Positions 1 to 9,538 are shown, counted from the stretch's first letter. The stretch: 64,000 nt of DNA from an uncultured Fusobacterium sp. (GCA_900541465.1 UQJY01000004.1:13257-77256); one strand, 5' to 3'. A program made the numbers and translations. The notes: generated from the sequence alone by a model not told the origin.

Positions 1-301
1 ACCTGTAACAAAAGATTTGATGGAAAGTATTGCAAGTTATCTTATTGTTTATATAGGTGTGTTTATAATTATTCTGTTTATTGTTTCAACATCTCTTCCT
101 GATCTTGCTTCAGCATTCAGTTCTGTTGCAGCAACTTTTAATAATATCGGGCCGGGATTTGAAATTGTAGGACCTACACAAAATTATTCTTCACTTACAA
201 ATTTAAATAAAATTGTACTTTCTTTCAGTATGCTTTTAGGAAGACTTGAAATTTTCCCTGTACTGATTTTATTTTCACCAAAAATTTATAAAAGAAAATA
301 G
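1..301 (+). CDS. trkH: TrkH/KtrB-family potassium uptake protein, C-terminal part
   Basis: The window opens inside this gene; the frame is open from base 2 (PVTKDLMES...), so only about the last 99 residues are visible. These hold one full membrane helix, the signature ATFNNIGPG-F followed by the NYS--L segment, and the closing MLLGRLEIFPVLILFSP stretch. All are typical of the last pore repeat of TrkH/KtrB K+ channels in the inner membrane. The family works with a cytosolic TrkA/KtrA RCK subunit, whose gene would lie to the left and is not visible. A hairpin terminator follows directly. I am sure of the family but cannot separate TrkH from KtrB on this fragment. Confidence 0.87.
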   Translation, partial: PVTKDLMESIASYLIVYIGVFIIILFIVSTSLPDLASAFSSVAATFNNIGPGFEIVGPTQNYSSLTNLNKIVLSFSMLLGRLEIFPVLILFSPKIYKRK

Positions 302-310
302 ATAATTAAG

Positions 311-350
311 AAAAAATGGATTTACTGCAGAACTGCAAAAATCCATTTTT
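311..350 (+). terminator. Rho-independent terminator after trkH
   Basis: Arms AAAAATGGATTT and AAATCCATTTTT enclose a second small CTGCAG/CTGCA stem and run into a T-rich tail. It ends the plus-strand trkH transcript. The A-rich left arm means it could also serve the convergent gene at 384-1484. Confidence 0.7.
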
Positions 351-383
351 ATATTTTTATTGACAATACCTTTTTTAAATAAT

Positions 384-1484
384 CTAATCTTCTAAATTTT
401 TTAATTTATTATCTAGTTTTAATAATTCTTTTAAATACTCTGCTATATTAAGAGCTGTTTTGGAAATATTTATTGTTCCGTTTTCATTTAATGTCAAATA
501 ATCTATTATTATTAACTGTGTCATATTATATCCTGAACTAAATTTTAAAGGTCGTATACCATTTGAAAAAATTTCCTCTTTTTTCAATATATCAAATCCT
601 TTATATAAAATATTGATATTTTTATCATTTGAGTTAACTTTTACACACAATCTTAAATTCTTTTCAAAATAATCATTTTTTCTTAAAGCTTCTTCTTTTT
701 TTCCTATTGATTCAATCTGCATATAGTATTTATATTTTTCATATTCTTCTATATTCCAAAAACAATAACATAAAAAGCCGCCATTTTTGTTTGCGACATA
801 ATACCAAGAGGTATCTATTTGTTTTGATAATATCTTTTTCTCTTTTAATTTTATAAACTCTAAGTCCAAAGCATTATAAAAGCCGTTTATCTCTTCCCAA
901 GTAAACATCTCTTTTCTTAAATCCACCTTTGAAAAATTTTTCGTTCTTTCTTGAATTTCTTTAATATAAGATATATAATCATTAAATATAATATTTTCTC
1001 CTGAATAATTTTCAAAAATATTTATTATTTCTTTTCTCAGCAGAGATTTTATATTCATTCCTTTTGTTTTTTCTTTTTCTTCTATTCTTTGCAGACACTC
1101 ATCTCCTATTTTAAAATACAATCCATAAATTTTTTCTTCATCAAAATTTACTCTATCATTTTCAAGTATTTTTTTCAGCTTATCTTTATATGAAATAATT
1201 TGTTTTTTTCTTTCAGAAGTAAAAGTTTTATCCTCTATGATTATATAATACTCATCATTTAATATTAAAAGAATATCAATATTGTTATACTGCTTTTTTA
1301 TTTCCAACTTCTTAACTTCTATATCCAAAGAAAATTTATTTAAAATATTTTTTAAAAAGATATTTGCAAAAATATGTTCTTTTTCATATTTCTTGTATTC
1401 CTCTTTTGAAAACTCCAAAAGATAACATAAAAAAGCATCTTGTGAAAGTTCTTTTGTTGCAAAGTTAAATATATTTGGTTTCAT
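384..1484 (-). CDS. PD-(D/E)XK nuclease family protein (PDDEXK_4-like)
   Basis: A 366-residue cytosolic protein. The N-terminus (PNIFNFATKELSQDAFLCYLL) is the usual opening of the PDDEXK_4 group. The nuclease core is visible as D70 in NNIDILL followed by E84-D85-K86 in IIIEDKT, which fits the D...(D/E)xK metal-binding triad. The rest is Lys/Glu-rich without membrane helices. No methylase or specificity subunit is adjacent, so nothing marks it as part of a restriction system. Members of this group are often found in accessory, defence-like DNA, but the function is unknown. The ATG start has AAGGAG about 8 nt upstream. It stands alone between trkH and the CoA-transferase. Confidence 0.72.
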   Translation of the reverse strand: MKPNIFNFATKELSQDAFLCYLLEFSKEEYKKYEKEHIFANIFLKNILNKFSLDIEVKKLEIKKQYNNIDILLILNDEYYIIIEDKTFTSERKKQIISYKDKLKKILENDRVNFDEEKIYGLYFKIGDECLQRIEEKEKTKGMNIKSLLRKEIINIFENYSGENIIFNDYISYIKEIQERTKNFSKVDLRKEMFTWEEINGFYNALDLEFIKLKEKKILSKQIDTSWYYVANKNGGFLCYCFWNIEEYEKYKYYMQIESIGKKEEALRKNDYFEKNLRLCVKVNSNDKNINILYKGFDILKKEEIFSNGIRPLKFSSGYNMTQLIIIDYLTLNENGTINISKTALNIAEYLKELLKLDNKLKNLED

Positions 1485-1612
1485 TTTTAATCTCCTTTTT
1501 TATTACATTATATATACATAATTTTTTTTATTCTAATATATATTTTATAAAAAAGAAATATATTTTTTATAAACTGAAATCTTTATATACAATCGTTAAA
1601 GGAAAATTAAAG

Positions 1613-1641
1613 ACAAAAAAAAGAGGCCGTCTCCAGCCTCT
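1613..1641 (-). terminator. Rho-independent terminator of the CoA-transferase gene
   Basis: On the minus strand AGAGGC and GCCTCT close a short loop followed by a run of seven T, 15-45 nt past the stop codon. Confidence 0.8.
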
Positions 1642-1656
1642 CATTTTGTTAAATTA

Positions 1657-2988
1657 TTATTTTCTCCAAAGCCCCATTTTTTTAGCAGCTTCTTTAAGTT
1701 CTTCTCTGAAGTCAGGGTGAGCTATGCTGATTAAAGCTTCTGCTCTTTCCCAGCCAGATTTTCCTTTTAAGTTTACTTTTCCATATTCAGTAACAACATA
1801 TTGAACATTTGATCTTGTATCTGTTACGATAGATCCATTTTCAAGAGTAGGTCTGATTCTTGATTTTAATTGTCCATCTTTTGTTTTGTAAGTTGATGAT
1901 AAGCAGATAAATGTTTTTCCGCCTTTAGATAAGTATGCACCAAGAACGAAGTCAAGTTGTCCTCCTGCACCGCTTATAGGTTTTATACCAGCACTTTCAG
2001 CATTAACTTGTCCGTATAAATCAATATCAACAGCATTGTTTATTGAAACGAATTTATCAAGAGAAGATACAACTCTTACATCGTTTACATAGTCAACTGG
2101 TGCTGCCATGATTTCAGGGTTGTTATTTAAATATTCATACATTTCTGCTCCACCAGCAGCGAATGTAAATGTTTGTCTAAATCTGTCTATGTTCTTTTTA
2201 GCTCCTGTAACTTTTCCTGCTTTAGCCATTTCAACGAAAGCATCAACATACATTTCTGAGTGAACACTTAGGTCTTTTAAATTTGATTTTGCAATCAGAG
2301 ATCCAACTGCTGTAGGCATAGCTCCTATTCCAAGCTGTACACAGCAACCATCTGATAATTCTTCAACAATAAGTTCTGCAACTTTCATATCTACTTCTGA
2401 TGGAGTAGGTCCAGGAAGAACTGCAATATCAGGATTTTCTCCTTCAATTATCATATCTACTTGTGAAATATGAATACAGTTTTCCATTCCACCTAAACAT
2501 ACAGGCATTTTTTCATTAACTTCAACTATTACAGTTTTTGCCATTTCACAAACAGCCATCATATGAGATGGACTTACACCAAAGTTAAAGAATCCTTTTT
2601 CATCCATTGGAGCAACCTGCATAACTGCAATATCTACTTTTGCTCCTCCGTCTCTGTAGTATCTAGGAAGTTCAGAATATCTTATTGGAGCATAGAAAGC
2701 GAAACCTTTCGCAGCTGCTTTTCTTTCGATTCCTGTCATATGCCATGAGTTCCATGTGAAATGTTCTTCAGGTTTGTCAATTTTAAATACTTCAGGCTCT
2801 CTTAAAAGAATTCCACCTCTTAATTTTATATCTTTTAATTCAGGCATTCTTTTTGCAAGGGCTTTATCAAATGCGTCAACTGTTGCAGCACACCAACCGT
2901 AATCAACAAAATCTCCTGATTTTACTAGTTCTGCTGCTTTTTCAGCTGAAACTAATTTACTTTGATACTCTTTTTCAAAAGTTGTCAT
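1657..2988 (-). CDS. Butyryl-CoA:acetate CoA-transferase (acetyl-CoA hydrolase/transferase family)
   Basis: A 443-residue family I CoA-transferase. It likely moves CoA from butyryl-CoA to acetate in the last step of butyrate formation. The sequence closely follows the But-type enzymes of butyrate producers: VDYGW near residue 30, HFTWNSWHM near 77-84, and ELPRYYR near 106. The catalytic glutamate is in SVHSEM (E245) and the CoA-binding loop is SGAGGQLDF. The frame is open 37 codons further upstream, but that part is not conserved-looking. I prefer the ATG of MTTFEKEY, which has GGGAG 11 nt upstream; an ATG three codons earlier is only 2 nt from it. Related 4-hydroxybutyrate or propionyl transferases cannot be excluded. 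Single-gene unit with its own terminator. Confidence 0.85.
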   Translation of the reverse strand: MTTFEKEYQSKLVSAEKAAELVKSGDFVDYGWCAATVDAFDKALAKRMPELKDIKLRGGILLREPEVFKIDKPEEHFTWNSWHMTGIERKAAAKGFAFYAPIRYSELPRYYRDGGAKVDIAVMQVAPMDEKGFFNFGVSPSHMMAVCEMAKTVIVEVNEKMPVCLGGMENCIHISQVDMIIEGENPDIAVLPGPTPSEVDMKVAELIVEELSDGCCVQLGIGAMPTAVGSLIAKSNLKDLSVHSEMYVDAFVEMAKAGKVTGAKKNIDRFRQTFTFAAGGAEMYEYLNNNPEIMAAPVDYVNDVRVVSSLDKFVSINNAVDIDLYGQVNAESAGIKPISGAGGQLDFVLGAYLSKGGKTFICLSSTYKTKDGQLKSRIRPTLENGSIVTDTRSNVQYVVTEYGKVNLKGKSGWERAEALISIAHPDFREELKEAAKKMGLWRK

Positions 2989-3141
2989 TTTGTACATCAC
3001 TCCCTTATAAGTTATTAATGTTTTATTCTTATTATAAAAGTATTGTTTTTTTACATTATCAGTATACACAAACATTTTATCACATTTTTTGAGACACATA
3101 CAAGAGAATATTTTTTTCTGTACTGCAACGGATATTACAAT

Positions 3142-3161
3142 GTTCGTTTTCTTTGTTCATT
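3142..3161. repeat. Short repeat just after the helicase stop codon
   Basis: The segment GTTCGTTTTCTTTGTTCATT ends 1 nt from the helicase stop. Its first 14 nt are the exact reverse complement of 6031-6044, and its last 14 nt are identical to 6004-6017. The helicase ORF is therefore bracketed on both sides by pieces of the same repeat. Confidence 0.75.
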
Positions 3162-3162
3162 C

Positions 3163-5994
3163 TTATCCATTAAGATAGTCAAATAAATTTTTCTCCACTT
3201 CATTCTTAAGTTTTAGTTCATATTTTACAAGCGGCTCTCCTCTTTTTCCTGTAATCTCCTCTGCTCTTACAACTTTTTCAACTTCACCCAGATAATAAAA
3301 ATTTTCACCGGATTTCTTTTTTGCAAAAGCAAAAAGTTGATAATAGTTTTCTGCTATTTTCCCCTCTATTGTAAGAACACCTTTTCTTTCAAGACATCTG
3401 TTGCTCTTTGAAAACCAAGGAAATCTTTCTCTGTCCAAAAAATTATTTTCATAATTTGAAAATGGATTTGTGTCTTCCATAGTTACAAAAAGTATAACCT
3501 TTCTTTCTTCTTCAAAAACAGTGTATCCGCTCACCTGATATCCATTATTAAAATCCAGATTTAAATTCCAAAATGCTTCTTGTTTTGTGTATTCTTTGTA
3601 TTTTAATATTGTTTCTTCTCCTGTCTGCTTATAATTTTTTTCTGCATAAGCCAGATTATATTTTATTAAGTCATCTATAAGATTTCTAAAATAATTTTTA
3701 TTTTTATAGCTTTCTTTAAAATCTTTTGAAATTTCATATCCATTTCCGTTTTTTAAAATTACAGGCTCAAATTCTTTCATTGTAGAAAGGCTTGTAAAAA
3801 TTTCTTTTGCAAGATGTTTAAAGCTGTTTTCAATATTTATTTCTTGGTTTTTTAAATTGTATTTTTCTTCTAATAATTTTTCGATATTACAAGAGGTTAC
3901 AAAATCCTTTTCTAAAATTTCTTTTAAAATTATCATCTCATGCACTCTTTTTGCTGGTGTAAAAAAACTTGAAAGAAAAGTTAAAAAATTCTTTTCCAGT
4001 GAAGAGAGAACAGGAAAATTTTCTTTCGGTTTTAAAAGTTTTAAAACTTCATCATAATTTTTCCTAAATTTTAGTATTACACTCGGCTCTATCATATTTC
4101 TTTCAAAAAAATCATAGAGCATAGGTATTCTTCCAAGCTGTTTTTCAAGAAGCATAAAATCATGTTCAATATTTTTCTTAGTTGAAAAATTTGTTTTTCC
4201 TATATTTTCAAATATTCTTTCTTTTACAATTTCTTCAAAAGTAATTGAGCTTTCTCCCGGAATAATATTTGTTCCGTTCATTAAAAATCTTTTCATAAAA
4301 TCTTTATCAAAACTGTTATTTTGAGAAATTGCAGCTGGGATTAAAAAGTTTTTCTCATAATTTCCTATAAAATCAAGTATCACTACAAACTCTTTATTCT
4401 CACTTTTTCTAAGCCCTCTTCCAAGCTGTTGAATATACACAATAGAAGATTCTGTAGGTCTTAAAAGAATAACTTGATTTACACAAGGGATATCCACTCC
4501 CTCATTAAAAATATCAACAGTGATTATATAGTTAATCTCCCCTTTTTCAAGCTTTTCTATCCCTTTTTCTCTCGTATTGTCTGTATCGTCTCCTGTAAGA
4601 AAAATTGATTTTATTCCCCGCTCATTAAATTTTTCACACAGTATTTCTGCCTCATCTTTTCTTGAAACAAAAATAAGCCCGTGAAGTTTATCTCCGCTGT
4701 AACCGTAGTATCTGCTTTTTTCAATTATGTGATTTACCCTTTCATCAGCAGCCAGTTTTTTTATAGAAGTTTTTTCATTTATAATTTCTCCGTCAACAGA
4801 AATATCTGAAATTCCAAAATAATGGAAAGGACATAAAAGATTTTCTCTCAGTGCATCATAAAGCCTTATTTCATATGCTATATTGTGATTAAAAAGCCCA
4901 TACACATCAAAGTCGTCTGTTCTTTCTGGTGTAGCTGTCATTCCCAAAAGAAATTTCGGCTTAAAATAATTTATTAATGCCTGATAAGTTTTTGCTCCGC
5001 TGTGATGAACTTCATCAATTATTATATAATCAAAGAAATCTTCAGAAAAATTTTTAAGATGCTCTGCTCTGCTTAAAGTCTGCACCATTGTAAAAATATA
5101 ATCAGCATTTTCCCAGCCGTTTTCGCCGTAAACTGCCATTTTTTTATCTTTTATTATGTTTTCAAAAGTAAGTTTTGATTTTTCAAGAATTGTTTTTCTG
5201 TGAGCTGTAAAAAGCATTTTTTCCGGATTTACATTTTTCACATCAAAAGCTGAAAGATAAGTTTTTCCTGTTCCTGTTGCACTTATTAAAAGCCCTCTGT
5301 CTTTTGTCTTTCTAAGTTCAAAAAGATTTTTAAGAGCTTCCCTCTGCATTAAATTTGGAGTTATCTCTTTTTTTTCAAAATAATTCTGTTTTTTTATTTT
5401 TTTCTTTTCATATTCCTTTACTGCTTTATATATTTTTTCATATTCTTCCACCATTTTTAAATCTGCTTTTGGAAGTCTGTTAAAAATATCAAAAAAATTA
5501 TTTAAAATTTCTTTTGCAGATTTTCCTTTTTCAAAAGAATTTATTTTTAAATTCCATTCAAAATTCACTGTAAGAGCTGTCTGGGTAAGGTTGCTGCTCC
5601 CTATTATCATTGACCAGACATCTCCTTTTCTGAAAAAATATCCTTTAGCATGAAATTTTTCATTGGATAAGATTTTCAGTTCTATATTTTTATATTTTAA
5701 AAGTCTTCTAAGAGCTTTGGGCTGAGTAAAATTAAGATAATCTCCTGTTAAAATTCTCCCTTTTACCCCTTTTTCTTCCAAAATTCTTAACTGCTCCAGA
5801 ATAAGAGAAAGTCCCCCCTCTGTTATAAAAGCCACAGAAATTATAAATTCATCACAGCTTTCAAGTTCTTTTCTTAAATCAATTATTATTTTTTCATCTT
5901 TGTTGCATAAAAGTCTATGCTGATAATTTTCTCCTGACTCTATATTTTCATCAATAAGACTTGTTTTTATGCTTTCAAGCAAAATATTTTCCAA
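3163..5994 (-). CDS. PLD-like nuclease / superfamily II helicase / DUF3427 fusion protein
   Basis: 943 residues in three parts. The first (about 25-180) is a phospholipase-D-like domain with H115-x-K117 and the downstream GSSNLTQTAL (N135). The second (about 210-560) is an SF2 helicase core with Walker A SATGTGKT (238-245), DEVH at 327-330, TATPERTD and the motif VI QQLGRGLRK. The third (about 640-943) matches the DUF3427 C-terminal region. It probably tracks along or remodels nucleic acid and may cut it; a role in DNA defence or repair is inferred only from architecture. A single PLD HxK motif suggests the active site forms as a dimer. The frame starts at TTG, with a G-rich ribosome site (AAGGGGGA) unusually close. 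No partner gene is adjacent. Confidence 0.82.
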   Translation of the reverse strand: MENILLESIKTSLIDENIESGENYQHRLLCNKDEKIIIDLRKELESCDEFIISVAFITEGGLSLILEQLRILEEKGVKGRILTGDYLNFTQPKALRRLLKYKNIELKILSNEKFHAKGYFFRKGDVWSMIIGSSNLTQTALTVNFEWNLKINSFEKGKSAKEILNNFFDIFNRLPKADLKMVEEYEKIYKAVKEYEKKKIKKQNYFEKKEITPNLMQREALKNLFELRKTKDRGLLISATGTGKTYLSAFDVKNVNPEKMLFTAHRKTILEKSKLTFENIIKDKKMAVYGENGWENADYIFTMVQTLSRAEHLKNFSEDFFDYIIIDEVHHSGAKTYQALINYFKPKFLLGMTATPERTDDFDVYGLFNHNIAYEIRLYDALRENLLCPFHYFGISDISVDGEIINEKTSIKKLAADERVNHIIEKSRYYGYSGDKLHGLIFVSRKDEAEILCEKFNERGIKSIFLTGDDTDNTREKGIEKLEKGEINYIITVDIFNEGVDIPCVNQVILLRPTESSIVYIQQLGRGLRKSENKEFVVILDFIGNYEKNFLIPAAISQNNSFDKDFMKRFLMNGTNIIPGESSITFEEIVKERIFENIGKTNFSTKKNIEHDFMLLEKQLGRIPMLYDFFERNMIEPSVILKFRKNYDEVLKLLKPKENFPVLSSLEKNFLTFLSSFFTPAKRVHEMIILKEILEKDFVTSCNIEKLLEEKYNLKNQEINIENSFKHLAKEIFTSLSTMKEFEPVILKNGNGYEISKDFKESYKNKNYFRNLIDDLIKYNLAYAEKNYKQTGEETILKYKEYTKQEAFWNLNLDFNNGYQVSGYTVFEEERKVILFVTMEDTNPFSNYENNFLDRERFPWFSKSNRCLERKGVLTIEGKIAENYYQLFAFAKKKSGENFYYLGEVEKVVRAEEITGKRGEPLVKYELKLKNEVEKNLFDYLNG

Positions 5995-6003
5995 AAATCC
6001 CCC

Positions 6004-6146
6004 TTTCTTTGTTCATTTTCTTTGAACGGGCAAAGAAAACGAACCAAAAGAAACCCGCCCTGCTGGTGAAAAATAATTCTATTAATTTTGTTCTCAAAAC
6101 TAAAATTCACAAACTCCTCTCTCCGTTCGTCAAACATGTGAATTTT
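6004..6146. repeat. Palindromic repeat element upstream of the helicase gene
   Basis: Two nested inverted repeats lie in the 244-bp gap. The first is GTTCATTTTCTTTG (6011-6024) against CAAAGAAAACGAAC (6031-6044), 14 bp with one mismatch around a 6-nt loop. The second is AAAATTCACA (6102-6111) against TGTGAATTTT (6137-6146), a perfect 10 bp. A weaker TGCATT/AATGCA pair follows near 6161-6195. Part of the first element recurs at 3142-3161. It looks like a dispersed non-coding repeat and not a gene; no coding frame here looks real. Confidence 0.65.
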
Positions 6147-6238
6147 TATGTTTTGTTCACTGCATTAATTACAAATTATTTTTCAATGCAGGGACATAAC
6201 AATAAAAGAATAAAATTTTATTCTTTATATATTAAGTA

Positions 6239-6991
6239 TTAAAAATATTCCAACCTTTTTCCTATTTCTGTGCAGGCTTTCTCCATAGCCTTTGCTATTT
6301 TCGCCATTCTTTCGTCATTCCATCTGTCTGAAAAACAAGGACAGCTCATTGCAGCAATTATTCTGTTATTTTTATTAAGAACCGGAACAGCTACAGCTTT
6401 TATTTTTTCAGAGTGTTCCATATTATCAAAGGATATTTTTCTGCTGTTTATTTTTATAAGCTCTTTTTTTAGTTCTTCCCTGTCTGTTATTGTGTTCTCT
6501 GTATATTTGGGAAGAGTTTTTTCAAGAAGCTTATCTAACTTTGTATTTGAAAGCTGGCATATTAAAAGTTTGCTGGCAGCACCTGCATGAAGAGGAAATA
6601 TTGCATTTTCAGATACAGGAATTTTTACTAAATCACTGCTCTCAACTTTTGCTATGGTTCTTATTTTATCATCTTCCAAAATATTTAATTTAAAAGTTTC
6701 TTTAAATTTTAAAGATAATTCTTCAAGGTATGGACGGGATATATTTTTTATCAAAGTATATCTTTCATATTTATTTGCAAAGAAATAAAATTTCTCCCCC
6801 AAAGAATATTTTCTATCTTCAAAACTTAAATATTTAAGCTCCAAAAGCACAGCAAGAAGTCTGTTTACAGATGCTTTAGAAATTTCAAGTTCCCTTGAGA
6901 TTTCAGCCTGAGTTGCTGCCTCATTGTAATACAAATAATTAAATATTTTATCTGCCTTTTCTACTGCAGGCACTTTACATTTTTCTTCCAT
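6239..6991 (-). CDS. IclR-family transcriptional regulator
   Basis: 250 residues. Residues 10-70 form the winged helix (QAEISRELEISKASVNRLLAVL is the recognition region) and 75-245 the IclR ligand-binding GAF-like domain. That domain includes the FPLHAGAASKLLIC stretch and the C-terminal AAMSCPCFS segment with the family's cysteine. IclR proteins usually repress catabolic or transport genes in response to a small acid. The ligand is not evident and no obvious target gene is adjacent; the LemA/DUF2207 pair lies upstream in the same direction with only a short gap. ATG start with a weak GAGG upstream. Confidence 0.88.
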   Translation of the reverse strand: MEEKCKVPAVEKADKIFNYLYYNEAATQAEISRELEISKASVNRLLAVLLELKYLSFEDRKYSLGEKFYFFANKYERYTLIKNISRPYLEELSLKFKETFKLNILEDDKIRTIAKVESSDLVKIPVSENAIFPLHAGAASKLLICQLSNTKLDKLLEKTLPKYTENTITDREELKKELIKINSRKISFDNMEHSEKIKAVAVPVLNKNNRIIAAMSCPCFSDRWNDERMAKIAKAMEKACTEIGKRLEYF

Positions 6992-7014
6992 AAAATCTAC
7001 CTCAAAATTTTATT

Positions 7015-7566
7015 TTAAAATTTAACTTTTGGAGTTTCTTTTGCTCCTTCATCAGCTTTAAAAAGAGTTTCCTCTTTAAATCCAAATATTCCCGCAAAAA
7101 TATTTCCTGGTATCATTTTCACAGCCTGATTGTAAGATGTTACAGTATCATTATAAAACTGACGGGCAAAACCTATTTTATCTTCAATATCTTTTAATTG
7201 TTTTTGAAGATCTAAAAAATTTGTATTTGCTTTTAAATCAGGATAACTTTCAGAAATTGCCATTAATCTTCCTAAAAGTCCGCTTATTTCTCCGCTGGCT
7301 TTCATTTTTTCATCTATTCTGTCTGCATTTGCATAACGGTTTCTGGCAGAAATCACTGCATCAAGAGTTTCTTTTTCATGCTGAGCATAACCTTTTATAG
7401 TTTCCACAAGATTTGGAATAAGATCTATTCTTTTTTGAAGCTGAACGTCTATCTGACTCCAAGAATTTTTTACTCTTTCATGAAGAGTTACAAATCTGTT
7501 TTGATAAATTATAGTTACAACAAGTATAAAAACAATAATGACAATTAAAATTATTACACCTTTCAT
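7015..7566 (-). CDS. lemA: LemA family protein
   Basis: 183 residues, the normal LemA length. One N-terminal membrane helix (about 3-22) is followed by a helical domain on the other side. Family hallmarks are KNSWSQIDVQLQKRIDLIPNL near 33-53, then ISARNRYA, and the AxFL-LQKQLKDIEDKI-FARQFYNDTV stretch. Function is poorly known; LemA proteins are envelope-anchored. It lies 25 nt downstream of the DUF2207 gene, a pairing seen widely in bacteria, so the two are likely cotranscribed and act together. A good AGGAGG site precedes the ATG. Confidence 0.92.
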   Translation of the reverse strand: MKGVIILIVIIVFILVVTIIYQNRFVTLHERVKNSWSQIDVQLQKRIDLIPNLVETIKGYAQHEKETLDAVISARNRYANADRIDEKMKASGEISGLLGRLMAISESYPDLKANTNFLDLQKQLKDIEDKIGFARQFYNDTVTSYNQAVKMIPGNIFAGIFGFKEETLFKADEGAKETPKVKF

Positions 7567-7591
7567 TTATATCTCCTCCTTAAAAATTTTT

Positions 7592-9430
7592 TTAAAAAGC
7601 TCCGCCGCCGCCACGGCCTCCTCCCCCTCCGGAAGAACCTCCGCTGAAGCCTCCACCTCTTCCTCCTGCTGAAGAACGGTTTGATTTTGAAACTTCTCTT
7701 ATTGAACGGCTTGCTGCTCCTGCTGTATATCTTTCAACATTTCTGAAAGCTCTGCTGTACATATATGAATTCATAAGAGATGGTCTGTAGTATCTTCCCA
7801 CACCAATATTTTCTTCCTCACCTCTTAAAGCTGATATTTTTTTATAGGCTCTTGCAACTTTTTCTGCAACTCCAAGAGCCACAGCATAAACAAAATAATG
7901 TTCCCAAATATGAATTGAAGCTGTTTTTGCTTCTTCAAGATTACTGTAATCTACTAAAAATTTTTTAAATGCACTCCATCTTGCATATGCTTCTTCTGCT
8001 TCAAGTGAAAGTTTTCTCTTTGAACCTGAAAAAATTATAAATGGAATTGCACCAAAAGTAAAAATCATAAACTTAGGCTCTCCGAAAAACTGAGCCATAA
8101 AAACTCCTCCCGGAAACATTAAAAATCCTGTAAAAATTCCTAAAAACATTGGAATTTTTTTTGTTTTTGCTTTAATAATTCCAAGACTTTTTAAATCATC
8201 TGCAACACCCTTATACCACACCTGATATTTTGAATAAAATTTTTTGGCATTTCTGCTTCCGGAAATATATTTTTCTACATTTTCCAGCACAACTTCCATG
8301 CCGTCTCCCATATCATTTATATACCAGTCAAGAACATATTTTTCATAAGGTTTAAGAGAAGTAAAGTCTCTCTCATCAGTTCTTCTTAAAATCGTCTGAT
8401 TTCTCTCTTCAATAAGTTCAAGAAAATCTTTTCTCACTAAATCCATAACTGTTGCAAAAAGATGTTCAGGTTTTATTGCTGTCCTTGATACAACAGCTCC
8501 TGCTACTGCAGGTGTATAATCATCTGGAAGTTCTCTGAAATATTCTCCGTAAGGTACTTTTACTTTATATCTTTTTCCATTTTTTAAATATATAAAAGTT
8601 CCTGCAAAAATTACCCAGCAGGCTGCAGCTACAAACACTGCCCACTTTAATCCCATAATTTTTACAGCTCTGTCTCTTTCTCTGTTTGCTTCTTCTGCAA
8701 AATTTTTTTCCATCTTCATTATTTCAGAAAAAGCATTTTTATTTTTTATATATTTTTTATTTATCTCTGAAACCAGCTCTTTCGGAAATAAAATATTTGT
8801 TTCTAAAAATTCCCCAGGATAATAATTTTCCAAAGTATATTTTATCTCTCTTCCATTTAAAATTTCCACATTTCCTGTAAGAGGACCATGACCAAAAGCA
8901 TAAATTTTTTCTTTTGAAATTTCTTCCGGAAGTTCAATTATAACTTGAATATTTCTTATACTTTTTTCCCAGTTTTCTCCAACCATCTTTCTGTTAAATT
9001 GAGCTGTATCTTTATATACAGTAACTCCCTGCGGAAGAATATATCTCACTGCAAAATATTCTCTTTCATTTCTTAAAGGATAATAAAGTTTTATTTTATA
9101 AAGTCCGTCATCTTCACTGACTGTATAACTTCCTCTCTGGCTTCCTCTTTGTTTTACAGCTGGAATAAACTTTCCGTTTTCTTCATAAAAAACATTTAAA
9201 TTTTTCAGTTCTCCATATCCTTTGGCATCTACATTATAAAGTATTCCGTTTATTTTATCAGCACTGTAAAGCACCTGCTCCGTCACCAGAACACTTCCAT
9301 CTTTTTTTATTTCTGCTCTTATTCTCAAATCATCTATTCTATATGAAGCAGATGAAAAAGCAGATGATACCATCGAAATAAAAACTACAAATATAATGAC
9401 AATTCTTTCAAGTCTTTTGCATTTTTTCAT
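7592..9430 (-). CDS. DUF2207 domain membrane protein
   Basis: 612 residues. There is a signal/anchor helix at 10-30, an extracytoplasmic beta-rich DUF2207 domain (about 30-250, starting SYRIDDLRIRAEIKKDGSVLVTE), and one membrane helix near 265-285. A cytosolic or linker part follows, then two close helices near 425-460. The protein ends in an extreme Gly/Ser-rich tail (GGGFSGGSSGGGG...). This architecture is typical of the family that partners LemA. The molecular role is unknown; envelope quality control or surface assembly are guesses. First gene of the two-gene unit with lemA. Confidence 0.9.
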   Translation of the reverse strand: MKKCKRLERIVIIFVVFISMVSSAFSSASYRIDDLRIRAEIKKDGSVLVTEQVLYSADKINGILYNVDAKGYGELKNLNVFYEENGKFIPAVKQRGSQRGSYTVSEDDGLYKIKLYYPLRNEREYFAVRYILPQGVTVYKDTAQFNRKMVGENWEKSIRNIQVIIELPEEISKEKIYAFGHGPLTGNVEILNGREIKYTLENYYPGEFLETNILFPKELVSEINKKYIKNKNAFSEIMKMEKNFAEEANRERDRAVKIMGLKWAVFVAAACWVIFAGTFIYLKNGKRYKVKVPYGEYFRELPDDYTPAVAGAVVSRTAIKPEHLFATVMDLVRKDFLELIEERNQTILRRTDERDFTSLKPYEKYVLDWYINDMGDGMEVVLENVEKYISGSRNAKKFYSKYQVWYKGVADDLKSLGIIKAKTKKIPMFLGIFTGFLMFPGGVFMAQFFGEPKFMIFTFGAIPFIIFSGSKRKLSLEAEEAYARWSAFKKFLVDYSNLEEAKTASIHIWEHYFVYAVALGVAEKVARAYKKISALRGEEENIGVGRYYRPSLMNSYMYSRAFRNVERYTAGAASRSIREVSKSNRSSAGGRGGGFSGGSSGGGGGRGGGGAF

Positions 9431-9496
9431 AAATTTTCCTCCAGACTGCCTTTTTATATTTTTATCTTATCACAACAAAAGACAAACCACAAATAT

Positions 9497-9525
9497 AAAA
9501 ACAGGGAGACAACACTGTCTCCCTG
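9497..9525 (-). terminator. Terminator of the thioesterase gene
   Basis: CAGGGAGACA and TGTCTCCCTG form a 10-bp stem with a short loop, followed on the minus strand by TTTTTATATTT. Confidence 0.88.
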
Positions 9526-9538
9526 AGTTATAATTTTT

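Noticed and set aside
1475..1720. 81-codon plus-strand frame between the nuclease and the CoA-transferase
   Set aside because: It covers the nuclease start and the CoA-transferase terminator and has no homology-like features.
3000..3099. Longer N-terminus of the CoA-transferase
   Set aside because: The extra 37 codons are Lys/Tyr/Asn-rich, lie before the ribosome site and are not family-like.
384..5994. A single multi-gene defence operon from the nuclease to the helicase
   Set aside because: A butyrate-pathway gene with its own start signal and terminator separates them.
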